A stretch of DNA of 64,000 nucleotides from DATKQY01 sp035532475 (lineage in GTDB: Bacteria > Actinomycetota > Acidimicrobiia > Acidimicrobiales > Bog-793), in NCBI GenBank assembly GCA_035532475.1, contig DATKQY010000040.1, forward strand, positions 1 through 64,000, in the 5' to 3' direction. The notes beneath the pieces were generated by a model, which searched no databases, was not told the origin of the DNA, and saw only the letters and a list, made by a program, of their open reading frames with translations. The translations under genes and the position numbers were made by a program. Shown here piece by piece: positions 51,570 to 60,925 of the stretch (its first letter is position 1; the number at the start of each line of letters is the position of its first letter).

Positions 51570-52733
51570 TCAGCGGCCGAGCCCTACGGACTGGGCGCGC
51601 TGGAGCCGCTTGCCCTCGGTGCGGATCGCCGGCGACACGACGACCTCCGCCTTGTGGAACTCGCGCAGGCTCGCGTAGCCGCACATCGCCATCGTCGTGC
51701 GGAGCGCCCCGAAGAGGTTGAGGCGCCCGTCGTCGCGTCTCGACGGCCCGAGGAGGACGTCCTCGAGCGTGCCGATCGGCGGCGTCGCGATCCGTGTCCC
51801 GCGCGGCAGCGAGCCGTGGCCGGCGTGGCTGCCCCAGAAGGCGCCCCGGCCGGGGGCGTCCTCCGTCCCCGCCAGCGGGGCGCCGAGCATGACGGCGTCG
51901 GCGCCGCACGCGATCGCCTTCGCGACGTCGCCGCCCTGCTCCATGCCGCCCTCGGCGATGACGTGCACGTAGACGCCGGTCTCCTCGAGGTGGCGCGTCC
52001 GCGCCCCGGCGGCGTCGGCGATGGCCGTCGCCTGGGGCACGCCGAGGCCGAGCACGCCCCGCGTCGTGCACGCCTCGCCCGAGCCGACCCCGGCGAGCAC
52101 GCCGACCGCCCCGGTGCGCATCAGGTGCAGCGCCGCCTGGTAGGAGACGCAGCCCCCGACGACGACGGGGATGTCGATCTCGCGGATGAAGCGCTTCAGG
52201 TTGAGCGGCTCGGAGCCCTTCGAGACGTGCTCCGCGGAGACGACGGTGCCCTGGACCACGAGGACGTCGAGGTCGGCCTCGAGCGCAGCCGGCACGAGGG
52301 CGTCGGCGCGCTGGGGGCTCACGGCCGCGCACGTGACGACGCCGGACTCGCCGATCTCGCGGATCCTCGCCGTCACGAGCTCGGGGCGCACCGGCTCGGC
52401 GTAGAGCGCCTGAAGCCTCGCCGTCACCGACTCGGCCGGCAGCGAGACGATCTCCTCGAGCAGCGGTGCCGGGTCCTCGTAGCGGGTCCACAGCCCCTCG
52501 AGGTTCAAGGCGGCGAGCCCGCCGAGGCGCCCGACCGCCACCGCGGAGCGCGGGCTGACGACGGCGTCGAGGGGTCCGGCCATGAGCGGGAGGGGGAAGC
52601 CGAACGCGTCGAGCTGCCAGGAGATGTCGACGTCTTCGGGGTCACGGGTTCGCCTCGAGGGGACGATCGAGACGTCCTCGAGGCCGTACGCCAGGCGCGC
52701 CGACTTGCCGATGCCGATCTCGACGTCCGCCAC
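51570..52733 (-). CDS. GuaB3-type IMP dehydrogenase-related protein
   Basis: 387 residues. The TIM-barrel lacks the CBS pair of canonical GuaB. Active-site loop: GVGSGEACTTRGVLGLGVPQ, in which Cys-Thr-Thr-Arg replaces the CxTR of IMPDH; IAEGGMEQGGDVAKAIACGA binds the phosphate. This matches the actinobacterial GuaB3 (IMP_DH_rel_2) family; at least one such protein has been reported to have IMPDH activity, but the biological role is less certain than for GuaB. It is next to guaA with the YfhO-like gene between. GTG 52733 has GGGGAG ~15 nt before and GAGAG ~8 nt before. Confidence 0.88.
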   Translation of the reverse strand: MADVEIGIGKSARLAYGLEDVSIVPSRRTRDPEDVDISWQLDAFGFPLPLMAGPLDAVVSPRSAVAVGRLGGLAALNLEGLWTRYEDPAPLLEEIVSLPAESVTARLQALYAEPVRPELVTARIREIGESGVVTCAAVSPQRADALVPAALEADLDVLVVQGTVVSAEHVSKGSEPLNLKRFIREIDIPVVVGGCVSYQAALHLMRTGAVGVLAGVGSGEACTTRGVLGLGVPQATAIADAAGARTRHLEETGVYVHVIAEGGMEQGGDVAKAIACGADAVMLGAPLAGTEDAPGRGAFWGSHAGHGSLPRGTRIATPPIGTLEDVLLGPSRRDDGRLNLFGALRTTMAMCGYASLREFHKAEVVVSPAIRTEGKRLQRAQSVGLGR

Positions 52734-52764
52734 GCGACTCTCCCGACTCCCCGTTGACCCGCTC

Positions 52765-52770
52765 AGGCTA
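52765..52770 (-). promoter_or_regulatory. -10 box of the GuaB3-type gene
   Basis: TAGCCT on the minus strand, 31 nt before the GTG at 52733. Its TAG is the stop of the upstream membrane-protein gene. A leader with GGGGAG lies between. Confidence 0.45.
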
Positions 52771-54390
52771 TCCCGGGACCGCAACGGCCTCGCCGGGAGC
52801 GGGCTCGCCGCCGGAACCGGCCCCCTGCGGCGGCGGGTCCCGCGGCGGCCCGTCACGGCTGCCCTCGACGACCGCTGGACGGCGGCCGCGCGTCGCGAGC
52901 GTGGCGAGGAGGCCGGCCAGCGCGAGGAGCACCGCCTCCCCCACGACGAGCGGCACCGGGCCGAGCGGCGGCCGCCAGGCCGGGTGGAGCAGGAAGCCGA
53001 AGTCCGGCCCGTCCGTGCCGACGGCGTAGCGCCGGAGCGCCTCGTAGAAGGCGCCGAACTGGCCGAGCGCGGCGACGACGGCCACGGCGCCGACGAGGCG
53101 TCCCCCGCGGCGGGCGAGCGCGCTCGTCCCGATCAGCGCCGCGGCGACGATCGGCAGGCCGAGCGCGAAAGGAAGGGTGTCGCGCCCCTGCCACGTGTAG
53201 CCGTACTTGTGCACCTGCGAGCTCGAGATGGCGACGGGGATCACCACGATGGCGACGGCGAACAGCGCCAGCACGACGGCGTGGCGGAGCCGGCCGACGG
53301 CCGCGGCGGCGATCGCGACGAAGCCGACGAGGCCGTACCACGCGACGTAGGTGAACGTCGGGGCGAAGGTGTCGAACCAGCCGAACACGCCGACCATGTC
53401 CTGGAGGTAGAAGTCGTTGTGGGCGAAGGAGGTCTCAAGGATCGTCGACTCGGGTACCGAGTACGGCAGCGGCGTGCGCGTGTACACGTCGTAGGCGTGC
53501 TCGCCGAGGATCCACGCGACCGCCAGCCCGCCGAGGACCGCCACGGCGCAGAAGCCGGCCTGGACCGAGCGCCTCGCCACGAGCGCGCGCAGCCCCGCGA
53601 GGTCCGAGACGGCGACGAGCACCACCGCGGTCAGGGCCAGCCAGAACGGCGAGAGGGCGCGCACGAGCTCGAAGACGCAGGCGGACACGGCGAGCACGGC
53701 GACCAGCCCGGGGGGCGGGTCGTCACGGCGCTCGAGGAAGAGCACCGAGCCCGCCGTCCAGACGCAGATCGCGGCGCTCACCTCGAGCCCGCTCGGGTTG
53801 ACCACGCCCCCGAGGAAGACGGCCATCGGCGTCGCGGCGATGAGCACCCCGACGAGGACGACGCGGTTGCGCGACCAGTGCAGCGCGGACATGACGGCGA
53901 GGCCGATGAAGACCGACGACAAGAGCGCGCTCACGAGCCGCATCAGGTAGAGCGCCCACGTCCCCTCGCCGAGCAGGGAGGGCAGCCCGACGACCGCGTA
54001 GTACAGCGGTGGGTAGCGGGCGTTGTAGATCCGCGCCTCGACCATCTTGGCCGAGCCGACCGGCTTCGGCTCGCAGCTCGCGGGGACCGTCGGCTTGCGG
54101 TGGAAGCAGGTCGGCAGGTTCTCGGTCGTCGGCGAGCCGTAGAACTCCGGCACGCGCACGATCTCGATCGCCGGCAGGGTCGGCGCCGGCAGCGCCTTGC
54201 CGAGCAGCTGGCCGCGTACCACCGCGGCGGCCTTGATCACGTGGACCGGCTCGTCGGGCGCGGCGAACAGCGGCGTCGCCACGCTCCACAGCGCCATCGC
54301 GCAGAACGAGATCAGGAAGGCGACGACGAAGGCGGTCGTGCCGCTCGACCGCCGGTGGACCCGGCGCGCCTCCACGTCATGTTCGGTCAC
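52768..54390 (-). CDS. DUF2142-like polytopic membrane protein
   Basis: 540 residues, about eleven membrane segments. The first loop has LFAAPDEPVHVIKAAAVVRG, the PDExxH motif that marks DUF2142 proteins, a GT-C-like family with undefined role. RYPPLYYAVVGLPSLLGEG follows, and the C-terminal segment (PAWRPPLGPVPLVVGEAVLL) ends in a Pro/Gly-rich tail. The stop TAG overlaps the -10 box of the next gene. GTG start at 54390; other starts are possible. Confidence 0.7.
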   Translation of the reverse strand: MTEHDVEARRVHRRSSGTTAFVVAFLISFCAMALWSVATPLFAAPDEPVHVIKAAAVVRGQLLGKALPAPTLPAIEIVRVPEFYGSPTTENLPTCFHRKPTVPASCEPKPVGSAKMVEARIYNARYPPLYYAVVGLPSLLGEGTWALYLMRLVSALLSSVFIGLAVMSALHWSRNRVVLVGVLIAATPMAVFLGGVVNPSGLEVSAAICVWTAGSVLFLERRDDPPPGLVAVLAVSACVFELVRALSPFWLALTAVVLVAVSDLAGLRALVARRSVQAGFCAVAVLGGLAVAWILGEHAYDVYTRTPLPYSVPESTILETSFAHNDFYLQDMVGVFGWFDTFAPTFTYVAWYGLVGFVAIAAAAVGRLRHAVVLALFAVAIVVIPVAISSSQVHKYGYTWQGRDTLPFALGLPIVAAALIGTSALARRGGRLVGAVAVVAALGQFGAFYEALRRYAVGTDGPDFGFLLHPAWRPPLGPVPLVVGEAVLLALAGLLATLATRGRRPAVVEGSRDGPPRDPPPQGAGSGGEPAPGEAVAVPG

Positions 54391-54504
54391 GTCCGTCGGA
54401 AGCAGCTCCCTCGTGGGATCCCGCCGGAAGACCGGCGGCGACGACGCCGGGCAGAGTAGCCGAGCCCGCCGGCCGGCGGCGGCCGAGCGGCGCTCACCTT
54501 GGGC

Positions 54505-55251
54505 TCAGGTCCCGGGAGCCGCCACCAGCCGCGCGGAGACGCGCTCGAGCAGGTCCCACAGGATCCTCGCCGTGACACCCCACACCAGGTCGTCGCCGAG
54601 CACGCGCGGCGCCGCGAAGAAGTGCACCGGCCGGTCCCTCATGCCGGCGATGTCCCAGCGCTCCTCCCACCCGACGCCGTCGGCGAGCAGCTCGGCGAGG
54701 GGGACCTCCAGCGTCACCTCGACCTCCGCCGGGCTCGGCCGCAGCGCCGGACGACCCGCGAGCAGGCCGACGAACGGCGCGATGCGGTCGCCGAAGCGCT
54801 GCCGGTGGACCACGTCGAGCGGTCCGACGATCTCCACCAGCGCCGGGTCGAGCCCGATCTCCTCCTCGGCCTCGCGCAGCGCCGCCGCGAGCGGCGCCTC
54901 GTCGGGCTCGACGAGCCCTCCCGGCAGCGCCACGTGACCCGGGTCGCGCTGGAGGTGCGGGGAGCGCCGGATCAGGACCGCCCGCGTCTCGCCCTCCGCC
55001 TCGAACACCGCGAGCAGCACCGCGGCGTCGACGCGCGCGCCGTGGGCGTCGCCCGGTCGGCCCGGGGGGCGGGGCCGGAGCTGGCCACCGTCCGGTCCCG
55101 CCCGCTCGCCGTCGCCGGCGAGCGCGCTCCGCACGACGCTGAGCGGCACGCTCGCACGGCGTGCCGACTCCAGCCGGGACCACGGAGGCGGCGCGCCAGG
55201 CCGCGCGCTCGCCGGGCGCGGCACGTGCTGGCGGAACGAGCCGGCGGCCAC
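54505..55251 (-). CDS. Nudix hydrolase (CoA pyrophosphatase-like)
   Basis: 248 residues. The Nudix box is complete: GGLVEPDEAPLAAALREAEE followed by EIGL, matching Gx5Ex7REUxEExGU. Flanking elements VLIRRSPHLQRDPGHVALPG and RFGDRIAPFVGLLAG resemble NudL/CoAse. Substrates of this subgroup include CoA and NADH-like dinucleotides; not provable here. GTG 55251 is chosen by TACGCT 7 nt upstream; a longer in-frame start at 55320 lacks that support. Confidence 0.85.
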   Translation of the reverse strand: MAAGSFRQHVPRPASARPGAPPPWSRLESARRASVPLSVVRSALAGDGERAGPDGGQLRPRPPGRPGDAHGARVDAAVLLAVFEAEGETRAVLIRRSPHLQRDPGHVALPGGLVEPDEAPLAAALREAEEEIGLDPALVEIVGPLDVVHRQRFGDRIAPFVGLLAGRPALRPSPAEVEVTLEVPLAELLADGVGWEERWDIAGMRDRPVHFFAAPRVLGDDLVWGVTARILWDLLERVSARLVAAPGT

Positions 55252-55258
55252 TCGGCCG

Positions 55259-55264
55259 AGCGTA
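55259..55264 (-). promoter_or_regulatory. Leaderless -10 box of the Nudix gene
   Basis: TACGCT lies 7 nt before the GTG at 55251. Confidence 0.45.
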
Positions 55265-55349
55265 CCGTCGCCGGGCGCGGCAGCGGCCGGGCTCGCGCCC
55301 GGCCGCTGCCACCACCGCACGGCCCGGCAGCGCCGGGCGACGTGGCGTC

Positions 55350-56974
<1,625 letters not shown>

Positions 56975-56975
<1 letters not shown>

Positions 56976-57268
56976 CAGGCGCCGACCTTCGCGAGGACGT
57001 CGCGGCCCGAGAGGATGAGCAGCTCCTCGCCGTCGATCGTGATCTCGGTGCCGCCGTACTTCGAGTAGACGACCTTCTCGCCGACCTTCACGTCGAGCGG
57101 GATGAGCTCGCCGGTGTTCTCGGCGCGCCGGCCCGGCCCGACCGCGAGCACCTCGCCCTGCTGGGGCTTTTCCTTCGCGGTGTCGGGGATGACGAGACCC
57201 GACGCCGTCATCTCCTCCGCCTCGCTCGGGCGAACGACGATGCGGTCGTCCAGCGGCTGCAGCTTCAT
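56975..57268 (-). CDS. groES: Co-chaperonin GroES (10 kDa)
   Basis: 97 residues: LQPLDDRIVVRPSEAEEMTA, then SGLVIPDTAKEKPQQGEVLA and the C-terminal ITIDGEELLILSGRDVLAKV. The mobile loop (SGLVIP) is intact. AGGAGG precedes the ATG at 57268. Transcribed with groEL from a CIRCE-controlled promoter. Confidence 0.97.
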
Positions 57269-57293
57269 CTCCGATGCCTCCTGTGTGGCTGTG

Positions 57294-57320
57294 TTGGCAC
57301 TCTTGCCATGCGAGTGCCAA
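57294..57320. promoter_or_regulatory. CIRCE element (HrcA operator) of groES-groEL
   Basis: TTGGCACTC (57294-57302), 9 nt, GAGTGCCAA (57312-57320): a perfect 9-bp inverted repeat with the CIRCE spacing. Only one base per arm differs from the TTAGCACTC consensus. HrcA binding is expected; hrcA is not in the window. Confidence 0.9.
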
Positions 57321-57348
57321 TCTACCCCGTCCGCGGGCCGGCTGGCAA
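57319..57348 (-). promoter_or_regulatory. groES-groEL promoter
   Basis: TTGCCA (57343-57348) and TAGATT (57319-57324) separated by 18 nt on the minus strand. The -10 overlaps the first CIRCE arm, so HrcA should block RNA polymerase. Confidence 0.65.
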
Positions 57349-57389
57349 CCGCGGGTGCCGAGTGCTGACGTCCCCGGCCGGCGCCGGCC

Positions 57390-58463
57390 TCAGGATGCCG
57401 GCGGGAAGCCCATGGTCGGCTCCGCGCCGGCGCCGAGTGGGGTCGGGCCGTCGCTGCGGAGGCGGAAGTACGCCGCGGCGCCGATCATCGCGGCGTTGTC
57501 CGTGCACATCGCGCGGCTCGGCAGGAACACGTGCAGCCCCTCCAGGGCGCAGGCGTCCGCCAGCCGCTCGCGCAAGGACGCGTTCGCCGCGACGCCGCCG
57601 GCGAGGCAGACCGAGCGCGCCCTGACGAGGCGCGCCGCGGCGAGGGCCTTGTGGACGAGGACGTCGACCACCGCCGCCTGGAACGAGGCGGCGACGTCGG
57701 GCGTCGGCACCTCGGGGTGGGCGCGGACGTGGTGGACGACTGCCGTCTTCAGCCCGCTGAAGGAGACGTCGAGACCCCGCTCGAGCATCGGCCGGGTGAA
57801 GGCGATCGCCGCCGCGTCACCCTCGAGCGCGGCGCGCTCGATGGCAGGCCCGCCCGGATAGCCGAGCCCGAGGTAGCGGGCGACCTTGTCGAAGGCCTCG
57901 CCGGCGGCGTCGTCCACCGTGCCGCCGAGGAGCCGGTAGCTGCCCGGGCCGTCCATCTCGACGAGGAGCGTGTGCCCGCCCGACGCGAGGAGCACCGCCG
58001 CCGGCAGCTCCAGCCCCGGCTCTTCGAGCAGCGAGGCGTAGAGATGGCCCTCCAGGTGGTTCACCCCGACGAAGGGAACGCCCCAGGCGAGCGCGAGGGA
58101 CTTGGCCGCCGAGATGCCGACGAGCAGGGCGCCGACGAGACCCGGCCCGACGGTCGCCGCCACGGCGCCGATCGCCCCGGCGGGGCCGCCGAGGGCGGCG
58201 CCGGGTGACCGGTGGCCCGGCAGCGGGAGGCCCGCGCCCTCGAGCGCCTCCTCGAGCACCGCCAGGATGCGCTCCAGATGGGCCCGTCCCGCCACCTCGG
58301 GGACGACGCCGCCGTAGCGCGCGTGGAGGTCCACCTGGCTCGAGACGACCGAGGAGAGCACCTCACGCCCGTCGGCGACGACCGCGGCCGCCGTCTCGTC
58401 GCATGAGGTCTCGAGCGCGAGCACGAGGCAGCCGGGCCCCGGGCCCGGACCGGCAGCGCTCAT
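57390..58463 (-). CDS. tsaD: tRNA N6-adenosine threonylcarbamoyltransferase
   Basis: 357 residues. ETSCDETAAAVVADG is the Kae1/TsaD N-terminus, the metal-binding HxxxH is in VNHLEGHLYASLL, and LSFSGLKTAVVHHV-like and LAGGVAANASLRERLA motifs follow. With TsaB and TsaE it completes t6A37 of ANN-decoding tRNAs. The ATG overlaps the rimI stop by ATGA. Confidence 0.95.
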   Translation of the reverse strand: MSAAGPGPGPGCLVLALETSCDETAAAVVADGREVLSSVVSSQVDLHARYGGVVPEVAGRAHLERILAVLEEALEGAGLPLPGHRSPGAALGGPAGAIGAVAATVGPGLVGALLVGISAAKSLALAWGVPFVGVNHLEGHLYASLLEEPGLELPAAVLLASGGHTLLVEMDGPGSYRLLGGTVDDAAGEAFDKVARYLGLGYPGGPAIERAALEGDAAAIAFTRPMLERGLDVSFSGLKTAVVHHVRAHPEVPTPDVAASFQAAVVDVLVHKALAAARLVRARSVCLAGGVAANASLRERLADACALEGLHVFLPSRAMCTDNAAMIGAAAYFRLRSDGPTPLGAGAEPTMGFPPAS

Positions 58464-59050
58464 CCGCCGGCGTCCTCGACGGCGGGCGCGTCGAGCCTGC
58501 GGCCGATGACCGCGAGGCGCTCGCCGTAGAGGGCCGACTGCACGTCGTGCGCCCACATCACCAGGCCGTCCTCGTTGACCTCCGCGTAGTAGTTCTTCCG
58601 GATCCCCGCGGGGACGAAGCCGAAGAGCCGGTAGAGGCGCTGGGCGCCGTGGTTGGAGACCCGGACTTCCAAGGTGAGCGCCTCCGAGCCGCGCCGGCGC
58701 GCCTCGGTCGCCACCCGGTGGAGCAGCCGCATGCCGATCCGCCGGCCCTGCCAGGCGGGCGCGACCCCGATCGTCGTGACGTGGCCCTCGCCGGCCACGA
58801 GCATGCACCCCGCATAGCCGACCACCGCGCCGTCGACGAGCGCGACATAATAGGCGCGGGTCTCGGGCGAGGCGAGCTCGCTCAGGTACAGCCCCGGTGA
58901 CCACGGTCTCGGAAAGACCTGCTGCTCGATCGCCACCACGGCGCGCACGTGCCGGCGGCGCATCGCCACGATGTCGACCTCGGCGTCGCGTCGCGCCGGG
59001 GGGACCGTCGGCTCGCCACGGCGGTGCGGGAGCCGGATCGCCACGGTCAC
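58460..59050 (-). CDS. rimI: Ribosomal protein S18 alanine N-acetyltransferase-type GNAT
   Basis: 196 residues; GNAT motif A is IGVAPAWQGRRIGMRLLHRV, and VRVSNHGAQRLYRLFGFVPA is the motif B region. The N-terminus is ~40 residues longer than usual. The name follows its fixed place between tsaB and tsaD in bacteria; substrate is not proved. GTG start overlaps the tsaB stop (GTGA). Confidence 0.85.
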   Translation of the reverse strand: MTVAIRLPHRRGEPTVPPARRDAEVDIVAMRRRHVRAVVAIEQQVFPRPWSPGLYLSELASPETRAYYVALVDGAVVGYAGCMLVAGEGHVTTIGVAPAWQGRRIGMRLLHRVATEARRRGSEALTLEVRVSNHGAQRLYRLFGFVPAGIRKNYYAEVNEDGLVMWAHDVQSALYGERLAVIGRRLDAPAVEDAGG

Positions 59051-59775
59051 TCCCCCGCTGCGGCGGAATGGGCGGGGTCCCCGGCCCGGGGCGCCGCAGC
59101 CCCGTGGCGCGTCGACCAGTTGATACGGGCGTCGACGGGGCGCAGGTACACCGGGCGGACCGCGAGCGGGTCCGCCGCGTCCCCCGCCTCCAGCCGGAGC
59201 ACGGCGAGATCGGCGAGGGAGACCACCGGCGGGGCGCCGAGCTCGTCGCCCGCCACCTGGAGGCGACCGCCGCCGCCCGCGAGGAGCTGCGCGGCGTGGC
59301 GCCGCGCCCCGTCACCGACGAGCAGCGTCGCCGCGTCGCGCCGGGCGAGGCTGCCCGCGAGGGCGCCCGGCGTGTCGAGCTCGATCGGCCCGCCGAGCCG
59401 CGAGGACCAGGCCACCTCGCCACGACGCATGTCGACGACGGCGACGACCTCGCGCCCGTCGTGGCGGAGCGCGTGCAGCAGCACGTCCGTGCTGGTGCAA
59501 GCGACGACGGGGACGCCGAGGGCCCACGCCATCGCGTTCGCCGCCGCGACGCCGACGCGCAGCCCGGTGAACAGCCCCGGACCCACGTCCACCGCGATCG
59601 CCTCCAGCGCGTCCGGAGCGATCCCGGCGAGCTCGAGGACGTGGCGGATCGCGACGTGGAGCGTCTCGGCGTGGCGGCGGCCGGGCCGCGCCGTCGCGGC
59701 GGCGAGGAGGCCGCCCGGCCCGGCGAGCGCGACGCCGACCTCGACCGTCGCCGTCTCGATGGCGAGCAACGTCAC
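59047..59775 (-). CDS. tsaB: tRNA threonylcarbamoyladenosine biosynthesis protein TsaB
   Basis: 242 residues, ASKHA fold without the TsaD metal site. LLAIETATVEVGVALAGPGG and AIAVDVGPGLFTGLRVGVAA are the family motifs. It pairs with TsaD to form the t6A transferase. GTG start overlaps the tsaE stop (GTGA). Confidence 0.93.
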   Translation of the reverse strand: MTLLAIETATVEVGVALAGPGGLLAAATARPGRRHAETLHVAIRHVLELAGIAPDALEAIAVDVGPGLFTGLRVGVAAANAMAWALGVPVVACTSTDVLLHALRHDGREVVAVVDMRRGEVAWSSRLGGPIELDTPGALAGSLARRDAATLLVGDGARRHAAQLLAGGGGRLQVAGDELGAPPVVSLADLAVLRLEAGDAADPLAVRPVYLRPVDARINWSTRHGAAAPRAGDPAHSAAAGE

Positions 59776-60344
59776 GGCCCCTCCGCCCGACCGGCCTCCG
59801 GCCTGCCACGAGGCGCCGCGAGCTCGTCGGCCCACAGCTCGGCCAGGCGAGCGATCCTCGCCCTCCAGCCCCCTCCGGGGTCGGCGAGCTCGACCAGGCG
59901 CTCGCCGCCGGGTCCCCCTCCGCCCGGACCGGGTGCCCCGGGCGGCACCGACAGGGTCACGATCAGCGCCGCGTCGCCAAGGAGCGGCGCGGCCGCCTCG
60001 CCCCACTCGACGACGGCGACACCGCCGTCGTCGAGCACCTCCTCGAGCGCCAGGTCGGCCACCTCCGCCAGCTGGTCGAGGCGCCAGCAGTCGACGTGGG
60101 CGACGACGGGGTCGGAGTCGTAGAGGTGGCAGAGGGCGAACGTCGGGCTGGTCGCGCGGGTGCTCGCGCCGAGCGCCGCGACGAGGCCCTGGACGAGCGT
60201 GGTCTTGCCCGCCCCGAGCTCCCCCGAGAGCAGCACCACGTCGCCGGGCTCGACCAGGCCGCCGAGCAGGGCGCCGATGCGGCGCGTGGCCTCCTCCGAG
60301 GGACTGACGAGCCGCGCGGCGACGGTCGCCCCGGCGGTGCTCAC
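59772..60344 (-). CDS. tsaE: tRNA threonylcarbamoyladenosine biosynthesis ATPase TsaE
   Basis: 190 residues; the P-loop is LLSGELGAGKTTLVQGLVAA, and SPTFALCHLYDSDPVVAHVD and CWRLDQLAEVADLALEEVL are TsaE signatures. It resets the TsaB-TsaD complex by ATP hydrolysis. GTG start overlaps the uracil-DNA glycosylase stop (GTGA). Confidence 0.93.
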   Translation of the reverse strand: MSTAGATVAARLVSPSEEATRRIGALLGGLVEPGDVVLLSGELGAGKTTLVQGLVAALGASTRATSPTFALCHLYDSDPVVAHVDCWRLDQLAEVADLALEEVLDDGGVAVVEWGEAAAPLLGDAALIVTLSVPPGAPGPGGGGPGGERLVELADPGGGWRARIARLAELWADELAAPRGRPEAGRAEGP

Positions 60345-60913
60345 GACCCCGCGGCAGGAGCGGCCGCGAGCGCCTGCTTCGCCCGGACGAGGTCTGCCCG
60401 CATCTGGGCCACCACCATCCCCCCACCGCGCAGCGCGAAGGCCGGGTGGAACGTCGGGACGAGCACGGCCGCGCCGAAGGGGTAGGCCCGTCCGCGCAGC
60501 CGGGTGACGCCCTCGTTCGTCCGCAGCAGCGAGCGGGCCGCGAAGTTGCCGAGCGTCACGACGACGCGGGGCTGGATCTGCGCCAGCTGGCCCTCCAGGA
60601 AGTGCCTGCACGCCGCGACCTCACCCGGCTCGGGGTCGCGGTTGTTCGGCGGCCGGCACTTCACGACGTTGGCGATGTAGCACGCGCCGCGCTCCATGGC
60701 GAGCTCCTCGACGATCAGCTGGTCGAGCAGCCGCCCAGAGCGTCCGACGAACGGGACGCCGGCGAGATCCTCCTCCCGGCCCGGCCCCTCCCCGACGAAC
60801 ATCAGCTCCGCGCTCGGGCTGCCCGTCCCGAAGACGACCGTGGTGCGGCCCGCGGCGAGCGGGCACGCCAGGCACGCCCTCGCCTCGCGCTCGAGCTCGG
60901 CGAGCGTCGACAC
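60341..60913 (-). CDS. Type 4 (iron-sulfur) uracil-DNA glycosylase
   Basis: 190 residues. The active-site segment is FVGEGPGREEDLAGVPFVGR and the catalytic His region LVPTFHPAFALRG. Cluster Cys are ARACLACPLAAG and CRPPNN plus AACRHFLEG. It removes uracil from deaminated DNA. TAGCAT 6 nt before the GTG indicates a promoter for udg-tsaE-tsaB-rimI-tsaD. Confidence 0.93.
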   Translation of the reverse strand: MSTLAELEREARACLACPLAAGRTTVVFGTGSPSAELMFVGEGPGREEDLAGVPFVGRSGRLLDQLIVEELAMERGACYIANVVKCRPPNNRDPEPGEVAACRHFLEGQLAQIQPRVVVTLGNFAARSLLRTNEGVTRLRGRAYPFGAAVLVPTFHPAFALRGGGMVVAQMRADLVRAKQALAAAPAAGS

Positions 60914-60919
60914 GCAGGC

Positions 60920-60925
60920 ATGCTA
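60920..60925 (-). promoter_or_regulatory. Leaderless -10 box of the uracil-DNA glycosylase gene
   Basis: TAGCAT lies 6 nt before the GTG at 60913, in the end of alr. Confidence 0.5.
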
